DNA of 11,350 nt from an uncultured Mycoplasmatota bacterium (GTDB taxonomy: Bacteria > Bacillota_I > Bacilli_A > RF39 > UBA660), in the NCBI GenBank assembly GCA_947643295.1, contig CANRVM010000030.1, positions 1 to 11,350 of the forward strand, given 5' to 3'. Below are positions 1-7,435 of the stretch, piece by piece; positions within the stretch are counted from its first letter, which is position 1; each line of letters begins with the position of its first letter. A model generated the notes under the pieces. It searched no databases. It was not told where the DNA came from and saw only the letters and a list, made by a program, of their open reading frames with translations. The position numbers and the translations under genes are program-made.

Positions 1-1374
1 TTAGTAGAAATATTAGAAAAATCGATTAATGAAGACCCACCCCTTACTTTAAAAGAAGGTTCTATTATTAAAGATTCTTATAATGAGGAATTAGATGAAT
101 TAAGAAAAGTAAGTAGTGGTTCCAAAGATTTTATATTAGAGATTGAAAAAGAAGAAAGAGAACGAACCGGTATTAAAAATTTAAAAGTTGGATTTAATAA
201 AGTATTTGGTTATTATATCGAAGTTAGTAAGGGGCAAAAAAGCTTAGTAAAAGAAGAATATGGCTATGAAAGACGCCAAACACTAGCTAATTGTGAAAGA
301 TATATTACGCCTCTTTTAAAAGAAAAGGAAAATATTATCTTAGGAGCAGAAGAGAGAATTATCAATTTAGAATATAAATTATTTATGGATATTCGGGAGA
401 TTGTAAAGCGTTATATTAAAAATATCCAGAATATTTCGAAAGTGATTTGTGAAGTGGATATGTTGCAATCTTTTTCTATCGTATCGGAAGAAAATAAATT
501 TGTAAAACCGATTATTACCAAGGAAAGAGAATTGAAGCTGATTTCTTGTAGACATCCCGTTGTTGAAAAAGTAATGAAAGATAAATATGTATCAAATGAC
601 ATTGTGATGGACCAAGATACTGATATTCTATTAATCACAGGTCCTAATATGGCTGGAAAATCAACCTATATGAGACAATGTGCGATTACCATTATTATGG
701 CCCAAATTGGATGTTTCGTTCCTTGTAGTAGTGCATCACTTCCTGTTTTTGATAAGATTTTTACAAGAATTGGGGCAAGTGATGATTTGGTATCCGGAGA
801 ATCTACCTTTATGGTTGAGATGAAAGAAGCAAATTACGCTATTAGTGGAGCTACCAAAAATAGTTTAATTTTATTTGATGAGTTAGGTAGAGGAACAGCG
901 ACATACGATGGTATGAGTATTGCTCAAGCAATATTAGAATATATCCATGATCATATTGGAGCTAAAACCATGTTTTCTACTCATTATCATGAATTAACTT
1001 CGCTAGAGGCGTCTTTAAAACACTTAAGAAATGTTCATGTTTCTGCTGTCTTGGAAAACGATAAGTTAACATTCTTACATAAAGTAAGACAGGGTTCGAT
1101 TGATAAGAGTTATGGTATTCATGTAGCTTCTTTAGCAAGTCTTCCAAAGGAATTAATAAAAAGAAGTAAAGACATTTTAGAAGTGTATGAAGATACTTCT
1201 CCTAAAAGAGAAACTTTTACGCAAACTTCTTTATTCCAAATGGAGGAAGAAGAAGTGGAAAAAGTAATAGAAGAAAATGAAATAGAATCAGAGATAAAAG
1301 CCATTAATCCACTAGAAATGTCACCAATGGAAGCATTAAACTTCTTATTTGAATTAAAAAATAAGATTAAATAG
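1..1374 (+). CDS. mutS: DNA mismatch repair protein MutS (5' truncated by window edge)
   Basis: MutS recognises mispaired or looped bases as a dimer and uses ATP to start mismatch repair. The frame is open from base 1, so 457 residues are visible out of the family's usual 850 or so. The N-terminal mismatch-binding domain with its Phe-x-Glu lies outside the window. Visible in order are the end of the lever and clamp domains (ERERTGIKNLKVGFNKVFGY and YERRQTLAN), the Walker A motif GPNMAGKST at 640-666, Walker B ending in Asp-Glu at 877-882 followed by LGRGT, and the STHYHEL switch at 976-996. A pentapeptide QTSLF at 1222-1236 fits the beta-clamp binding consensus. The tail (NPLEMSPMEALNFLFEL) is the usual MutS C-terminus. 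The stop is TAG. In many Bacillota mutL follows mutS; here nusB does. Confidence 0.97.
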   Translation, partial: LVEILEKSINEDPPLTLKEGSIIKDSYNEELDELRKVSSGSKDFILEIEKEERERTGIKNLKVGFNKVFGYYIEVSKGQKSLVKEEYGYERRQTLANCERYITPLLKEKENIILGAEERIINLEYKLFMDIREIVKRYIKNIQNISKVICEVDMLQSFSIVSEENKFVKPIITKERELKLISCRHPVVEKVMKDKYVSNDIVMDQDTDILLITGPNMAGKSTYMRQCAITIIMAQIGCFVPCSSASLPVFDKIFTRIGASDDLVSGESTFMVEMKEANYAISGATKNSLILFDELGRGTATYDGMSIAQAILEYIHDHIGAKTMFSTHYHELTSLEASLKHLRNVHVSAVLENDKLTFLHKVRQGSIDKSYGIHVASLASLPKELIKRSKDILEVYEDTSPKRETFTQTSLFQMEEEEVEKVIEENEIESEIKAINPLEMSPMEALNFLFELKNKIK

Positions 1375-1382
1375 TTTGGAAA

Positions 1383-1415
1383 AAATAGGGAAGAAAATTC
1401 GTTTTTTTTCTATTT
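1383..1415 (+). other. Stem-loop between mutS and nusB
   Basis: Bases 1383-1396 pair with 1402-1415 as a 14-bp stem with three G-U pairs and a 5-base loop. The T-run is inside the 3' arm and no T-tract follows the stem, so it is not a textbook terminator. It may attenuate mutS read-through or stabilise the mutS 3' end. Its last bases overlap the possible -35 of nusB. Confidence 0.35.
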
Positions 1416-1441
1416 GAAATACTTAGGTAGTATGATAAAAT
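1414..1441 (+). promoter_or_regulatory. Possible sigma-A promoter of nusB
   Basis: TTGAAA at 1414-1419 and TAAAAT at 1436-1441 are separated by 16 bases. TATGAT at 1431-1436 is an alternative -10, but it lacks a good -35. Transcription would begin near 1448, at the 5' edge of the ribosome binding site. That is a very short leader, but the other promoters in this window are similar. nusB could also be read from mutS. Confidence 0.4.
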
Positions 1442-1459
1442 AATAAGGAGGTGATGCTT

Positions 1460-1867
1460 ATGAAAAACAGAAGTGAATTACGAGAAATTATCATGAAAGT
1501 TCTTTATCAAGTAAATATTTTAAAAAAGGGAAATTTAGATTATGATATTGGAGAGTTGATAAAAGAACAATTAGAAATTGAAAATGAATATGTGAATACG
1601 TTAGTGAGTGGCATTATAGAAAACCAAGAAGAAATAAATACTTTAGCAAATAAGTATTTAAATAAATGGACAATAGACCGATTAAATTTAGTAGATCAAG
1701 CAATTTTGTCGATTGGAATCTATGAATTGAAATATACAGAAACACCCTCTATTGTAGCTATTAATGAAGCCATTGAGTTATCAAAAAAATATAGTGATAT
1801 AGAAGTTACCAAGATGATAAATGGAGTATTAGATAACATTTATCATAGTGAGGAAACTCATGAATGA
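1460..1867 (+). CDS. nusB: Transcription antitermination factor NusB
   Basis: NusB pairs with NusE (ribosomal protein S10) to bind boxA RNA and stabilise antitermination complexes, mainly on rRNA operons. The 135-residue product has the normal family length and its diagnostic features: an N-terminal helical segment with LYQV, then [20 protein letters not shown], and near the end [17 protein letters not shown] followed by INGVLD. I chose ATG at 1460 because a strong AGGAGGTGAT at 1447-1456 sits just before it; GTG 1451 and ATG 1454 lie inside that site. The gene overlaps xseA by 8 bases, so the two are probably translationally coupled in one operon with xseB. Confidence 0.95.
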   Translation: MKNRSELREIIMKVLYQVNILKKGNLDYDIGELIKEQLEIENEYVNTLVSGIIENQEEINTLANKYLNKWTIDRLNLVDQAILSIGIYELKYTETPSIVAINEAIELSKKYSDIEVTKMINGVLDNIYHSEETHE

Positions 1868-3113
1868 TAAGTATATTACGATTACCCAATTAACGAGGTA
1901 CATTAAATATAAAATTGATAATGATGTTCATTTGAATGAGGTTTTTATTAAAGGTGAAATCTCTAACTTTAAAGCACATACAAGAGGTCATTACTACTTT
2001 ACAATTAAAGATGAAAATAGTAGAATTAATGCGATTATGTTTGCGAGTCAGACCAAAAAAATAAAATTTGTACCAGAAGATGGAATGAAGGTACTAGTTA
2101 CTGGAAAAATTAGTGTTTATGAAGCAAATGGTGGGTATCAGATTTATGTATCAGATATGTTAGAAGATGGTATTGGAAATTTATATGTGGCTTATGAAAA
2201 ATTAAAACAAAAATTAGAAAAAGAAGGATTGTTTGATGTTTCCAAGAAAAAGAAAATTCCAAAAATACCAAAGACTGTAGGAGTAGTAACAGCCCCAACA
2301 GGAGCAGCAATTAGAGATATACTATCCACTATTAAGAGGAGATTTCCTTTAACAAAGGTTATTTTATTCCCAGCTTTGGTTCAAGGGGAAGGGGCAAAAG
2401 ACTCGATTGTCGAGCAAATCAAGTTAGCAGAAAATTATGAGATAGACACATTAATAGTAGGTAGAGGTGGGGGAAGTATTGAAGATATGTGGTGCTTCAA
2501 TGAAGAAGAAGTAGCTTATGCTATCTATCAATGTAAGATACCTGTTATTAGTGCCGTTGGACATGAGATTGATTTTACAATAGCAGATTTTGTTGCCGAT
2601 TTAAGGGCACCCACACCAACAGGAGCAGCGGAACTTGCAGTACCCAATATGAATGATGTAGTAAGTTATATTCATCAATTAAAGATTCGATCACAAACAG
2701 TCATGAAAAATAAAGTTGACTTTTTACAGCAAAGATTATTTGAAATTATGAATAAACATATTATGAAGAATCCAATTATGATATATCAGGTAAAAGAACA
2801 AAAATTTGATAATTTAATAGAAAAGTTAAAATATAATATGTTAAATTTATATAAGAGGAAAGAGAAAGAACTTTTAGGTATTACAGGGAGTTATCTTTTT
2901 AAAAATCCAGAAAAACTATTAGATTTAAAGAAAAATAAGTATATACAAGTACTATCGAAATTGGAAACTTTATCACCACTTTCAACTATTCAAAGAGGAT
3001 ATTCTATTGTAAAAAAAGGGGATAAAGTGATTACTAGTTGTAAAGATATGAAAAAAAATGACAAGATTGAGTTAGAATTAAAAGATGGCAAGATAAAAGC
3101 AGAAGTATTATGA
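1860..3113 (+). CDS. xseA: Exodeoxyribonuclease VII large subunit
   Basis: XseA is the catalytic subunit of exonuclease VII, which degrades single-stranded DNA from both ends into oligonucleotides and acts with XseB in repair and DNA clearance. The 417 residues are a typical length. An N-terminal OB-fold starts around [11 protein letters not shown] (residues 28-38). The catalytic domain carries [11 protein letters not shown] (143-153), [11 protein letters not shown] (201-211) and [11 protein letters not shown] (234-244) followed by [13 protein letters not shown] long Lys-rich coiled-coil region follows, and the usual C-terminal segment has [11 protein letters not shown] 1860 is favoured over the in-frame GTG 1848, because the protein then begins right before the conserved [18 protein letters not shown] at 1848-1853 would serve as a weak ribosome site. 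It overlaps nusB by 8 bases and is followed 24 bases later by xseB. Confidence 0.96.
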   Translation: MNDKYITITQLTRYIKYKIDNDVHLNEVFIKGEISNFKAHTRGHYYFTIKDENSRINAIMFASQTKKIKFVPEDGMKVLVTGKISVYEANGGYQIYVSDMLEDGIGNLYVAYEKLKQKLEKEGLFDVSKKKKIPKIPKTVGVVTAPTGAAIRDILSTIKRRFPLTKVILFPALVQGEGAKDSIVEQIKLAENYEIDTLIVGRGGGSIEDMWCFNEEEVAYAIYQCKIPVISAVGHEIDFTIADFVADLRAPTPTGAAELAVPNMNDVVSYIHQLKIRSQTVMKNKVDFLQQRLFEIMNKHIMKNPIMIYQVKEQKFDNLIEKLKYNMLNLYKRKEKELLGITGSYLFKNPEKLLDLKKNKYIQVLSKLETLSPLSTIQRGYSIVKKGDKVITSCKDMKKNDKIELELKDGKIKAEVL

Positions 3114-3137
3114 AAATGATAAACATAGGAGGATAAT

Positions 3138-3362
3138 ATGGCAGAAAAAAAAGAACCTAGTTTTGAAGAAAACTTAACGAAATTAGAAGAAATTGTAAAA
3201 AAGTTAGAAAGCGGGGATACTCCCTTAGATGATGCGATAAAAGAATTTAATGAAGCAATGACCTTAGCGAAAGTTTGTGATGAAAAATTAAAAAAGGCAG
3301 AAGAATCTCTTACAAAAATAGTAGGAGAAGATGGAAGTCTTGAAGAGTTTGAGCAGGCATAG
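3138..3362 (+). CDS. xseB: Exodeoxyribonuclease VII small subunit
   Basis: XseB is the small helical subunit that assembles in several copies on the coiled coil of XseA to form active exonuclease VII. The 74-residue product has the family pattern FEENLTKLEEIVKKLESGD, then LDDAIKEFNEAMTLAKVCDEKL and a short acidic tail. AGGAGG at 3128-3133 precedes the ATG by 4 bases. It lies directly behind xseA in the same operon. In many Bacillota the next gene is ispA, which is absent here. Confidence 0.95.
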   Translation: MAEKKEPSFEENLTKLEEIVKKLESGDTPLDDAIKEFNEAMTLAKVCDEKLKKAEESLTKIVGEDGSLEEFEQA

Positions 3363-3555
3363 AGTAGAAGTTGAAAGAATATGGATTAAGCTAAAAGGAA
3401 ATCTTAACAAAACAAAGAAAGTATTTGACTGTTTTTTTATCGGTGCAACAGCATTAGTTGCGACAGACTTTGGAGTTGCCTATGCTTTAAGGAAATTAAA
3501 GAAAAAGGAAAATATAGACAATCAAGAATTAGGAAAAGAAAAGATAAAAAAGTAA
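3331..3555 (+). CDS. Hypothetical small membrane-associated protein
   Basis: I do not recognise this 74-codon reading frame. It starts inside xseB in another frame (32-base overlap) and ends with TAA shortly before the operon terminator. The part beyond xseB is open and has a sensible protein pattern: a basic amphipathic start, one moderately hydrophobic stretch (VFDCFFIGATALVATDFGVA, about residues 31-50) that could span the membrane, then a Lys-rich tail. AGGAG at 3323-3327 is only 3 bases from the ATG, which is tight; TTG codons at 3340 and 3349 are alternatives. The position of the terminator after this frame supports its being the last gene of the nusB-xseAB operon. It may instead be decayed sequence. 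Confidence 0.5.
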   Translation: MEVLKSLSRHRVEVERIWIKLKGNLNKTKKVFDCFFIGATALVATDFGVAYALRKLKKKENIDNQELGKEKIKK

Positions 3556-3593
3556 ATTATTTTTGAATGTTTAAATATGAATTATGCTGCATT

Positions 3594-3628
3594 AGAGAGA
3601 AAATAAAAATTTTTCTTTCTTTTTTTTT
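3594..3628 (+). terminator. Intrinsic terminator of the nusB-xseAB operon
   Basis: Bases 3594-3603 pair with 3611-3620 (10 bp with one G-U pair) around a 7-base loop, followed by an unbroken T-run to 3628. It lies 38 bases after the stop of the small hypothetical gene and abuts the next promoter. Confidence 0.7.
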
Positions 3629-3644
3629 AGTTTTGTGGTAAAAT
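3616..3644 (+). promoter_or_regulatory. Promoter of the DUF4832 surface-protein gene
   Basis: TAAAAT at 3639-3644 is a good -10. The -35 at 17-base spacing (TTTCTT, 3616-3621) is weak and shares sequence with the upstream terminator. The expected start near 3651 leaves a short leader that contains AGGTGG (3656-3661), 8 bases before ATG 3670. Confidence 0.5.
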
Positions 3645-3669
3645 GTGAGGTATATAGGTGGTTGGTGTT

Positions 3670-5709
3670 ATGATAGAAAAAAGAAACAGACATACAATAA
3701 TGATTATCTTTTTCTTACTAATTGTTGTTGTGTTATTTCAAAATAGAGCATATTCTGTAATAGATAATGTTAAATATACTTATGTAGATTCTATTGATTA
3801 TTCAGAGAGTTTAGTTAAATTAAGAAATCCAGAAAGAGGGTACTATGGACCACGTGGTTATAATTTAAGGCCTGCGGGCAATAAGCCACTAACTCCACCA
3901 GCTTCTGCTAGTTTAGTTCATTTAAGAGTAGGACTTGCAGCATTTTCAGGAAATGGTACTGGTGCCATAGATATGGAAATAACACAAGATGCATTAAATA
4001 ATTTGGTGGCTACAATTGATGCTGTTAGGAAAAATAATGCTTCTATTATTATTCGTTTTTCTTATGACGATTATAATTGGAAGACAAATATGGAGCCATC
4101 TATGGATATGATTTTAAGACATATTGAGCAATTAGGTTCTATTTTACTTGCTAACAAAGATGTTATTTCTGCTATTGAAATGGGATTCTTTGGTCCCTGC
4201 GGAGAACTACATTCTAGTACTGTTGGTTCTCAAACTAATGTCGCAATAGCAACAGATAAAATGTTAGATGTTACGAATGAACAAATAAAGCTTTCCTTAA
4301 GGACTCCAGGTCATTATGCTACATGGAGAAAGATTGATCGAAATAAATTAGATACAGATATTACACAAAAAGGAACAAGAGAGTATCTAGTAGGTATTTA
4401 TAATGATGGATATTTAGGTAGTGAAAGTGATCTAGGTACCTTTGCTAATAGACAGATGGAAATAGCATGGCTAAATCATCAAGCTAGACATACTTTTTAT
4501 GGAGGAGAAATGGTAGAGAATTTTGCTACAGGAACTCCATTAAATACAATTGAATATATTCAAGAGGAAGCTTTTGTAACACATACTACTTATTTAAATT
4601 CTGAGTGGAATTACGAAGTAATTAATAGGTTAAAGGCAACTCCTTATGTAGGAGATAATACTTTATATAAAGATTCTACTGCATATGAATATATCGAAAA
4701 TCATTTAGGATATCGTTATGTTCTTAAAAAGTCAGAAATTACTGATAATTTAGAAAAAACAGATGCATTAAAAGCAAAATTAGAAATAGAAAATGTCGGA
4801 TTTGCTAATTTAATAAATGATAAAAAAGTATCTGTTGTTTTGGAAAATGAACATGATGTTTATGAATTGATTACGTCTATTGATCCAACTACTTGGGATT
4901 CTAAAAGCATTACTAAAACATCATTTTCTGTAGATCTTCCTGATGCGATTAAAAGTGGTGAGTACAATGTTTATTTAAGAATTTCAGAACATGCTAATTT
5001 ATTAACTGATAATAATTATCATTGTATTAGTTTTGCTAATAAAGATATTTATAATAAAAGTATTGGTGCTAATTTCATAGGAAAAGTAACTGTAGAAGAT
5101 CCAAATAAACCACCAATTGATAATGACGATAAAGATAAGCCAGAACAAAAACCACCAGTAGATGATAAAAATGATCCACCAATCCAAACCAATCCAGTGA
5201 ATCCGCCAGTAAATAATAATACAAATCAAAATACGAATCATAACTCTTCACATTCTACTAGTCAAACAACTCCTTCAAAAGAAAGTAGTAGTAAAAAAGA
5301 AGTACCAGTAAAAGAGTATTTCGATTATAAAATTGAATACTATTATGATGGCGAACTAGATAAGGCAAAAACAATTCTTTTACAAGGAAAAAAAGGTCAA
5401 ATAATTGACAGTTACCCAGCAAAAACAAAAGAAGGTTATGTCTTGGAAAAAGTAGATAATTTACCATTACGAATTCGAGTAGAAGAAGAACAAAACATAA
5501 TGAGAGTATATTATGTAACAAAAAAAGATAATAATCAAGAAAAAGAACATTCTTTTCCAATAACGAAAGAAGAGGAGAGTGAAAAGGACAATTCTAGTAT
5601 AAATATCTTTGTATTGATTATCGTGATACTAGTTTCACTTACTCTATTTATTATAGTAGCAAAAAATTTATTTAAAAAGAATCATGAAGAGAAAGCCTAT
5701 AATGAATGA
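3670..5709 (+). CDS. Secreted, membrane-anchored DUF4874/DUF4832 protein with MucBP-like domain
   Basis: The 679-residue product appears to be exported and displayed on the cell. It has an N-terminal signal segment (basic KRNRH, then a hydrophobic core ending near residue 24, possible cleavage after AYS). NPERGYYGPRGY (53-64) marks a DUF4874-like domain, and FFGPCGELHSS (173-183) is the family signature that usually reads GxWGEWH, so the middle part is DUF4832-like. These families look like TIM-barrel glycoside-hydrolase relatives, which is an inference; substrate and activity are unknown. A Pro/Asn/Lys-rich stalk spans about 477-549. A domain resembling the MucBP or bacterial adhesin repeat spans about 550-615 (YKIEYYYDGELDKAK and LPLRIRVEEE). 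A membrane helix at about 644-665 is followed by a basic tail; no LPxTG is seen. ATG 3670 fits the ribosome site, since GTG 3658 would need a site outside the predicted transcript. Confidence 0.8.
   Translation: MIEKRNRHTIMIIFFLLIVVVLFQNRAYSVIDNVKYTYVDSIDYSESLVKLRNPERGYYGPRGYNLRPAGNKPLTPPASASLVHLRVGLAAFSGNGTGAIDMEITQDALNNLVATIDAVRKNNASIIIRFSYDDYNWKTNMEPSMDMILRHIEQLGSILLANKDVISAIEMGFFGPCGELHSSTVGSQTNVAIATDKMLDVTNEQIKLSLRTPGHYATWRKIDRNKLDTDITQKGTREYLVGIYNDGYLGSESDLGTFANRQMEIAWLNHQARHTFYGGEMVENFATGTPLNTIEYIQEEAFVTHTTYLNSEWNYEVINRLKATPYVGDNTLYKDSTAYEYIENHLGYRYVLKKSEITDNLEKTDALKAKLEIENVGFANLINDKKVSVVLENEHDVYELITSIDPTTWDSKSITKTSFSVDLPDAIKSGEYNVYLRISEHANLLTDNNYHCISFANKDIYNKSIGANFIGKVTVEDPNKPPIDNDDKDKPEQKPPVDDKNDPPIQTNPVNPPVNNNTNQNTNHNSSHSTSQTTPSKESSSKKEVPVKEYFDYKIEYYYDGELDKAKTILLQGKKGQIIDSYPAKTKEGYVLEKVDNLPLRIRVEEEQNIMRVYYVTKKDNNQEKEHSFPITKEEESEKDNSSINIFVLIIVILVSLTLFIIVAKNLFKKNHEEKAYNE
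5098..5316 (+). repeat. Low-complexity Pro/Asn/Lys stalk coding region
   Basis: This segment of the DUF4832 gene encodes degenerate PP-I/V-D/N units with charged spacers (PPIDNDDKDK, PPVDDKNDPP, NPPVNNN), then Asn/Ser/Thr-rich sequence. It is a likely extended cell-wall spacer between the globular domains and the membrane anchor. Confidence 0.65.
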
Positions 5710-6402
5710 TAAAATAGTTGATTTTTTATCTTTATATTCAAAAGAGTTTGGCAATAGTTCAAAAAGAGAAATATAAATCATAATACCAGTAGTAAGAGAA
5801 AGCATAATACCAATAAAGTTATTGTTGATATATTCTGATAGAAATAGGTAGGTAATGAGAGCCCCTAATATTTCAGAAAATCCAGAGATAGCGGTATAGA
5901 AAAATGCTTTCTTTTTGCTTTTGGTAGAATAATATATGGGAACACTTATACTAATTCCTTCTGGAATATTATGACACATGATAGAAAGTGCTAAGGTAAG
6001 GCCTAATGTAATATTAGTAGATGTTGTACTAAAGGTAAGGATTCCTTCTGGGATATTATGAATCATTAACGCAAGAGCACTAATAATTCCAATCTTATAA
6101 AGCTTATTATCAATTTTTTTGAATAATTTATCAATGATACTTGCTACCAATATTCCAATTAAAATAAATAGAATAATAAGAATAACCGTTGGTTTTTGTT
6201 GATAATAGATATGAATGAGTTCATAAGATTCTGGGAGAAGCGAAAAAATGGAAACGGATGCCATCACACCAGATGCAAACGCCAAAGAAATACCAATTAA
6301 CTTATTCGTATTTTTAAAAGAAAGAAAAATAGGTAGCATTCCTATTAAAGTAGATAGTCCTGCTATAGAGGTAACTAAAAAAGAAAACATTATATTATTC
6401 AT
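5668..6402 (-). CDS. ZIP-family divalent metal transporter
   Basis: The 244-residue membrane protein resembles ZupT-type ZIP carriers, which bring zinc, iron or manganese into the cytoplasm. It has about eight hydrophobic helices and two copies of the metal-site motif HNIPEG, at residues 115-120 (helix 4) and 144-149 (helix 5). Further family signs are ASGVMASVSIFSLLPES in the second helix, SGFSEILGAL around residue 177, and LFELLP near 215. The length is normal for a short bacterial ZIP without a long His-rich loop, and the metal cannot be told from sequence. It stands alone on the minus strand. Its 3' end overlaps the convergent DUF4832 gene by 42 bases. No ribosome site precedes ATG 6402, and an in-frame ATG four codons later is no better. 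Confidence 0.88.
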   Translation of the reverse strand: MNNIMFSFLVTSIAGLSTLIGMLPIFLSFKNTNKLIGISLAFASGVMASVSIFSLLPESYELIHIYYQQKPTVILIILFILIGILVASIIDKLFKKIDNKLYKIGIISALALMIHNIPEGILTFSTTSTNITLGLTLALSIMCHNIPEGISISVPIYYSTKSKKKAFFYTAISGFSEILGALITYLFLSEYINNNFIGIMLSLTTGIMIYISLFELLPNSFEYKDKKSTILSFIIGFLFMILFK

Positions 6403-6408
6403 GATACT

Positions 6409-6414
6409 ATTTTA
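6409..6414 (-). promoter_or_regulatory. Possible -10 of the ZIP gene (leaderless start)
   Basis: On the minus strand TAAAAT lies 6 bases before the ATG. If it is used, transcription would begin at or next to the start codon, which fits the missing ribosome site. No convincing -35 is seen at 17 bases, so this is weak. Confidence 0.25.
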
Positions 6415-6449
6415 TTTAAATGTATAATAAAATATTCCTTTGATTGCGT

Positions 6450-6478
6450 TTGTACTATTTATTTGTTTGTGTTAAAAT
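6450..6478 (+). promoter_or_regulatory. Promoter of the OMPDC-like gene, extended -10
   Basis: TTGTAC at 6450-6455, a 17-base spacer and TAAAAT at 6473-6478 preceded by TGT, giving an extended TGn -10. The predicted start near 6485 coincides with AGGAGG at 6485-6490, which lies 8 bases before ATG 6499, so the leader is very short. Confidence 0.65.
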
Positions 6479-6498
6479 GAATCTAGGAGGTTTGAGTT

Positions 6499-7407
6499 AT
6501 GGGAAAGAGTGTAATTGTTGCTTGTGATTTTAAGGAAAAGAAAGAGCTTATTGAATTTTTAGACAAGATGGAGAAAACAGATCCAAACTTTTATTGTAAA
6601 GTTGGAATGGAACTATTTTATGCTGAAGGATTTTCTTCTGTTGATATGATTAAGGATAGAGGTCATAAAGTTTTTCTAGATTTAAAATTAAAACCAAATA
6701 TGGTAAAAGCATTAGCGATATTTGGTGTAGATATGATTAAGGTTCACGCCGATGGTGGATTTTGGATGATGAAACAGGTAGTAGATTCTGTGAATGAATT
6801 ATATGGTGATTATGTGAAAGAGTATGATTGTTTGGCACATAATCATAGTTATCCAGCAGAAGCTTTAAAACATAGCTTAATGAAAAAATTAGCATCTAGA
6901 CCAATTTTACTTGGAGATACTATTTTAACATCGATGAATGAAGGGGAATTATGTAAAGAAATTGGCGTTAATCGAACACCAATGGAAGAAGTGGTTGCTT
7001 TAGCAAAACTTTGTAAGAAAGCAGGATTAGATGGTGTGGTTTGTTCACCAGAAGAAGTAATGGCAGTAAAGGAAGCTTGTGGTGATGATTTTATTACGGT
7101 AACACCAGAAATTAGATTTTTAGATAGTAAAAAGGATAATCAAACAAGAATTGCTACGCCGGCTTGTGCAAATCTTTTAGGTTCTGATTATATTGTAGTA
7201 GGAAGGCCAATTACGAAAGCAGACGATGTAGTGGAAGCTTATACTCATTGTAAAAAGAATTTCACAGAAGAAGTAACGAATGAAGTAGAAATAGCTAATG
7301 CCAAAAGATATATGGAAGATTTAAAATCCAAAACGAAAAAAAATGATGATTGGGTCATTATTGAGCCAATTCAAGGTATTCATGGTGGCATTCAAAAAAG
7401 AAAATAA
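6499..7407 (+). CDS. OMP decarboxylase superfamily protein with altered active site (PyrF-like)
   Basis: The 302-residue protein is clearly related to orotidine-5'-phosphate decarboxylase (PyrF), a TIM barrel making UMP. It keeps IVACDF (Asp10), FYCKVGMELF (Lys34), VFLDLKL (Asp61, Lys63), LTSM (143-146), LDGVVCSPEEV, the TPxIR loop with Gln215, and the phosphate-gripping VGRPIT (Gly235-Arg236). The catalytic Asp expected three residues after Lys63, in the usual LKLHDIPN, is absent: the sequence reads LKLKPN, with Pro66 there, and the following helix is about six residues short. Relative to typical PyrF (about 230-240 residues) it has roughly 20 extra residues between the VHADGG and LTSM strands and a tail of about 50 residues after the barrel. 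No other pyr gene is nearby. It could be a divergent OMPDC, another decarboxylase or aldolase of the superfamily, or a non-catalytic binder. Superfamily membership is secure; the reaction is not. Confidence 0.8.
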   Translation: MGKSVIVACDFKEKKELIEFLDKMEKTDPNFYCKVGMELFYAEGFSSVDMIKDRGHKVFLDLKLKPNMVKALAIFGVDMIKVHADGGFWMMKQVVDSVNELYGDYVKEYDCLAHNHSYPAEALKHSLMKKLASRPILLGDTILTSMNEGELCKEIGVNRTPMEEVVALAKLCKKAGLDGVVCSPEEVMAVKEACGDDFITVTPEIRFLDSKKDNQTRIATPACANLLGSDYIVVGRPITKADDVVEAYTHCKKNFTEEVTNEVEIANAKRYMEDLKSKTKKNDDWVIIEPIQGIHGGIQKRK

Positions 7408-7428
7408 AAAAGGGAGTATCTTCCCTTT
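7408..7428 (-). terminator. Intrinsic terminator of the ger operon (minus strand)
   Basis: Bases 7409-7415 (AAAGGGA) pair with 7422-7428 around a 6-base loop. Read on the minus strand, the stem is followed by a U-rich run (TTTATTTTC) that reaches into the stop region of the PyrF-like gene. On the plus strand an A-run precedes the stem and no T-tract follows, so it should act mainly on the leftward transcript. Confidence 0.65.
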
Positions 7429-7435
7429 GAAAAAT

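Noticed and set aside
5002..5560. Minus-strand open frames rich in Trp/Ile and Leu/Phe opposite the surface-protein gene
   Set aside because: They mirror the low-complexity Pro/Asn/Lys stalk and the Lys/Glu-rich region on the other strand, have no family resemblance and lie inside a convincing gene.
5708..5730. Weak A/T hairpin after the DUF4832 stop as a terminator
   Set aside because: The stem is about 7 bp with a single G-C pair, its T-run is within the arm rather than after it, and it lies in the ZIP coding sequence.
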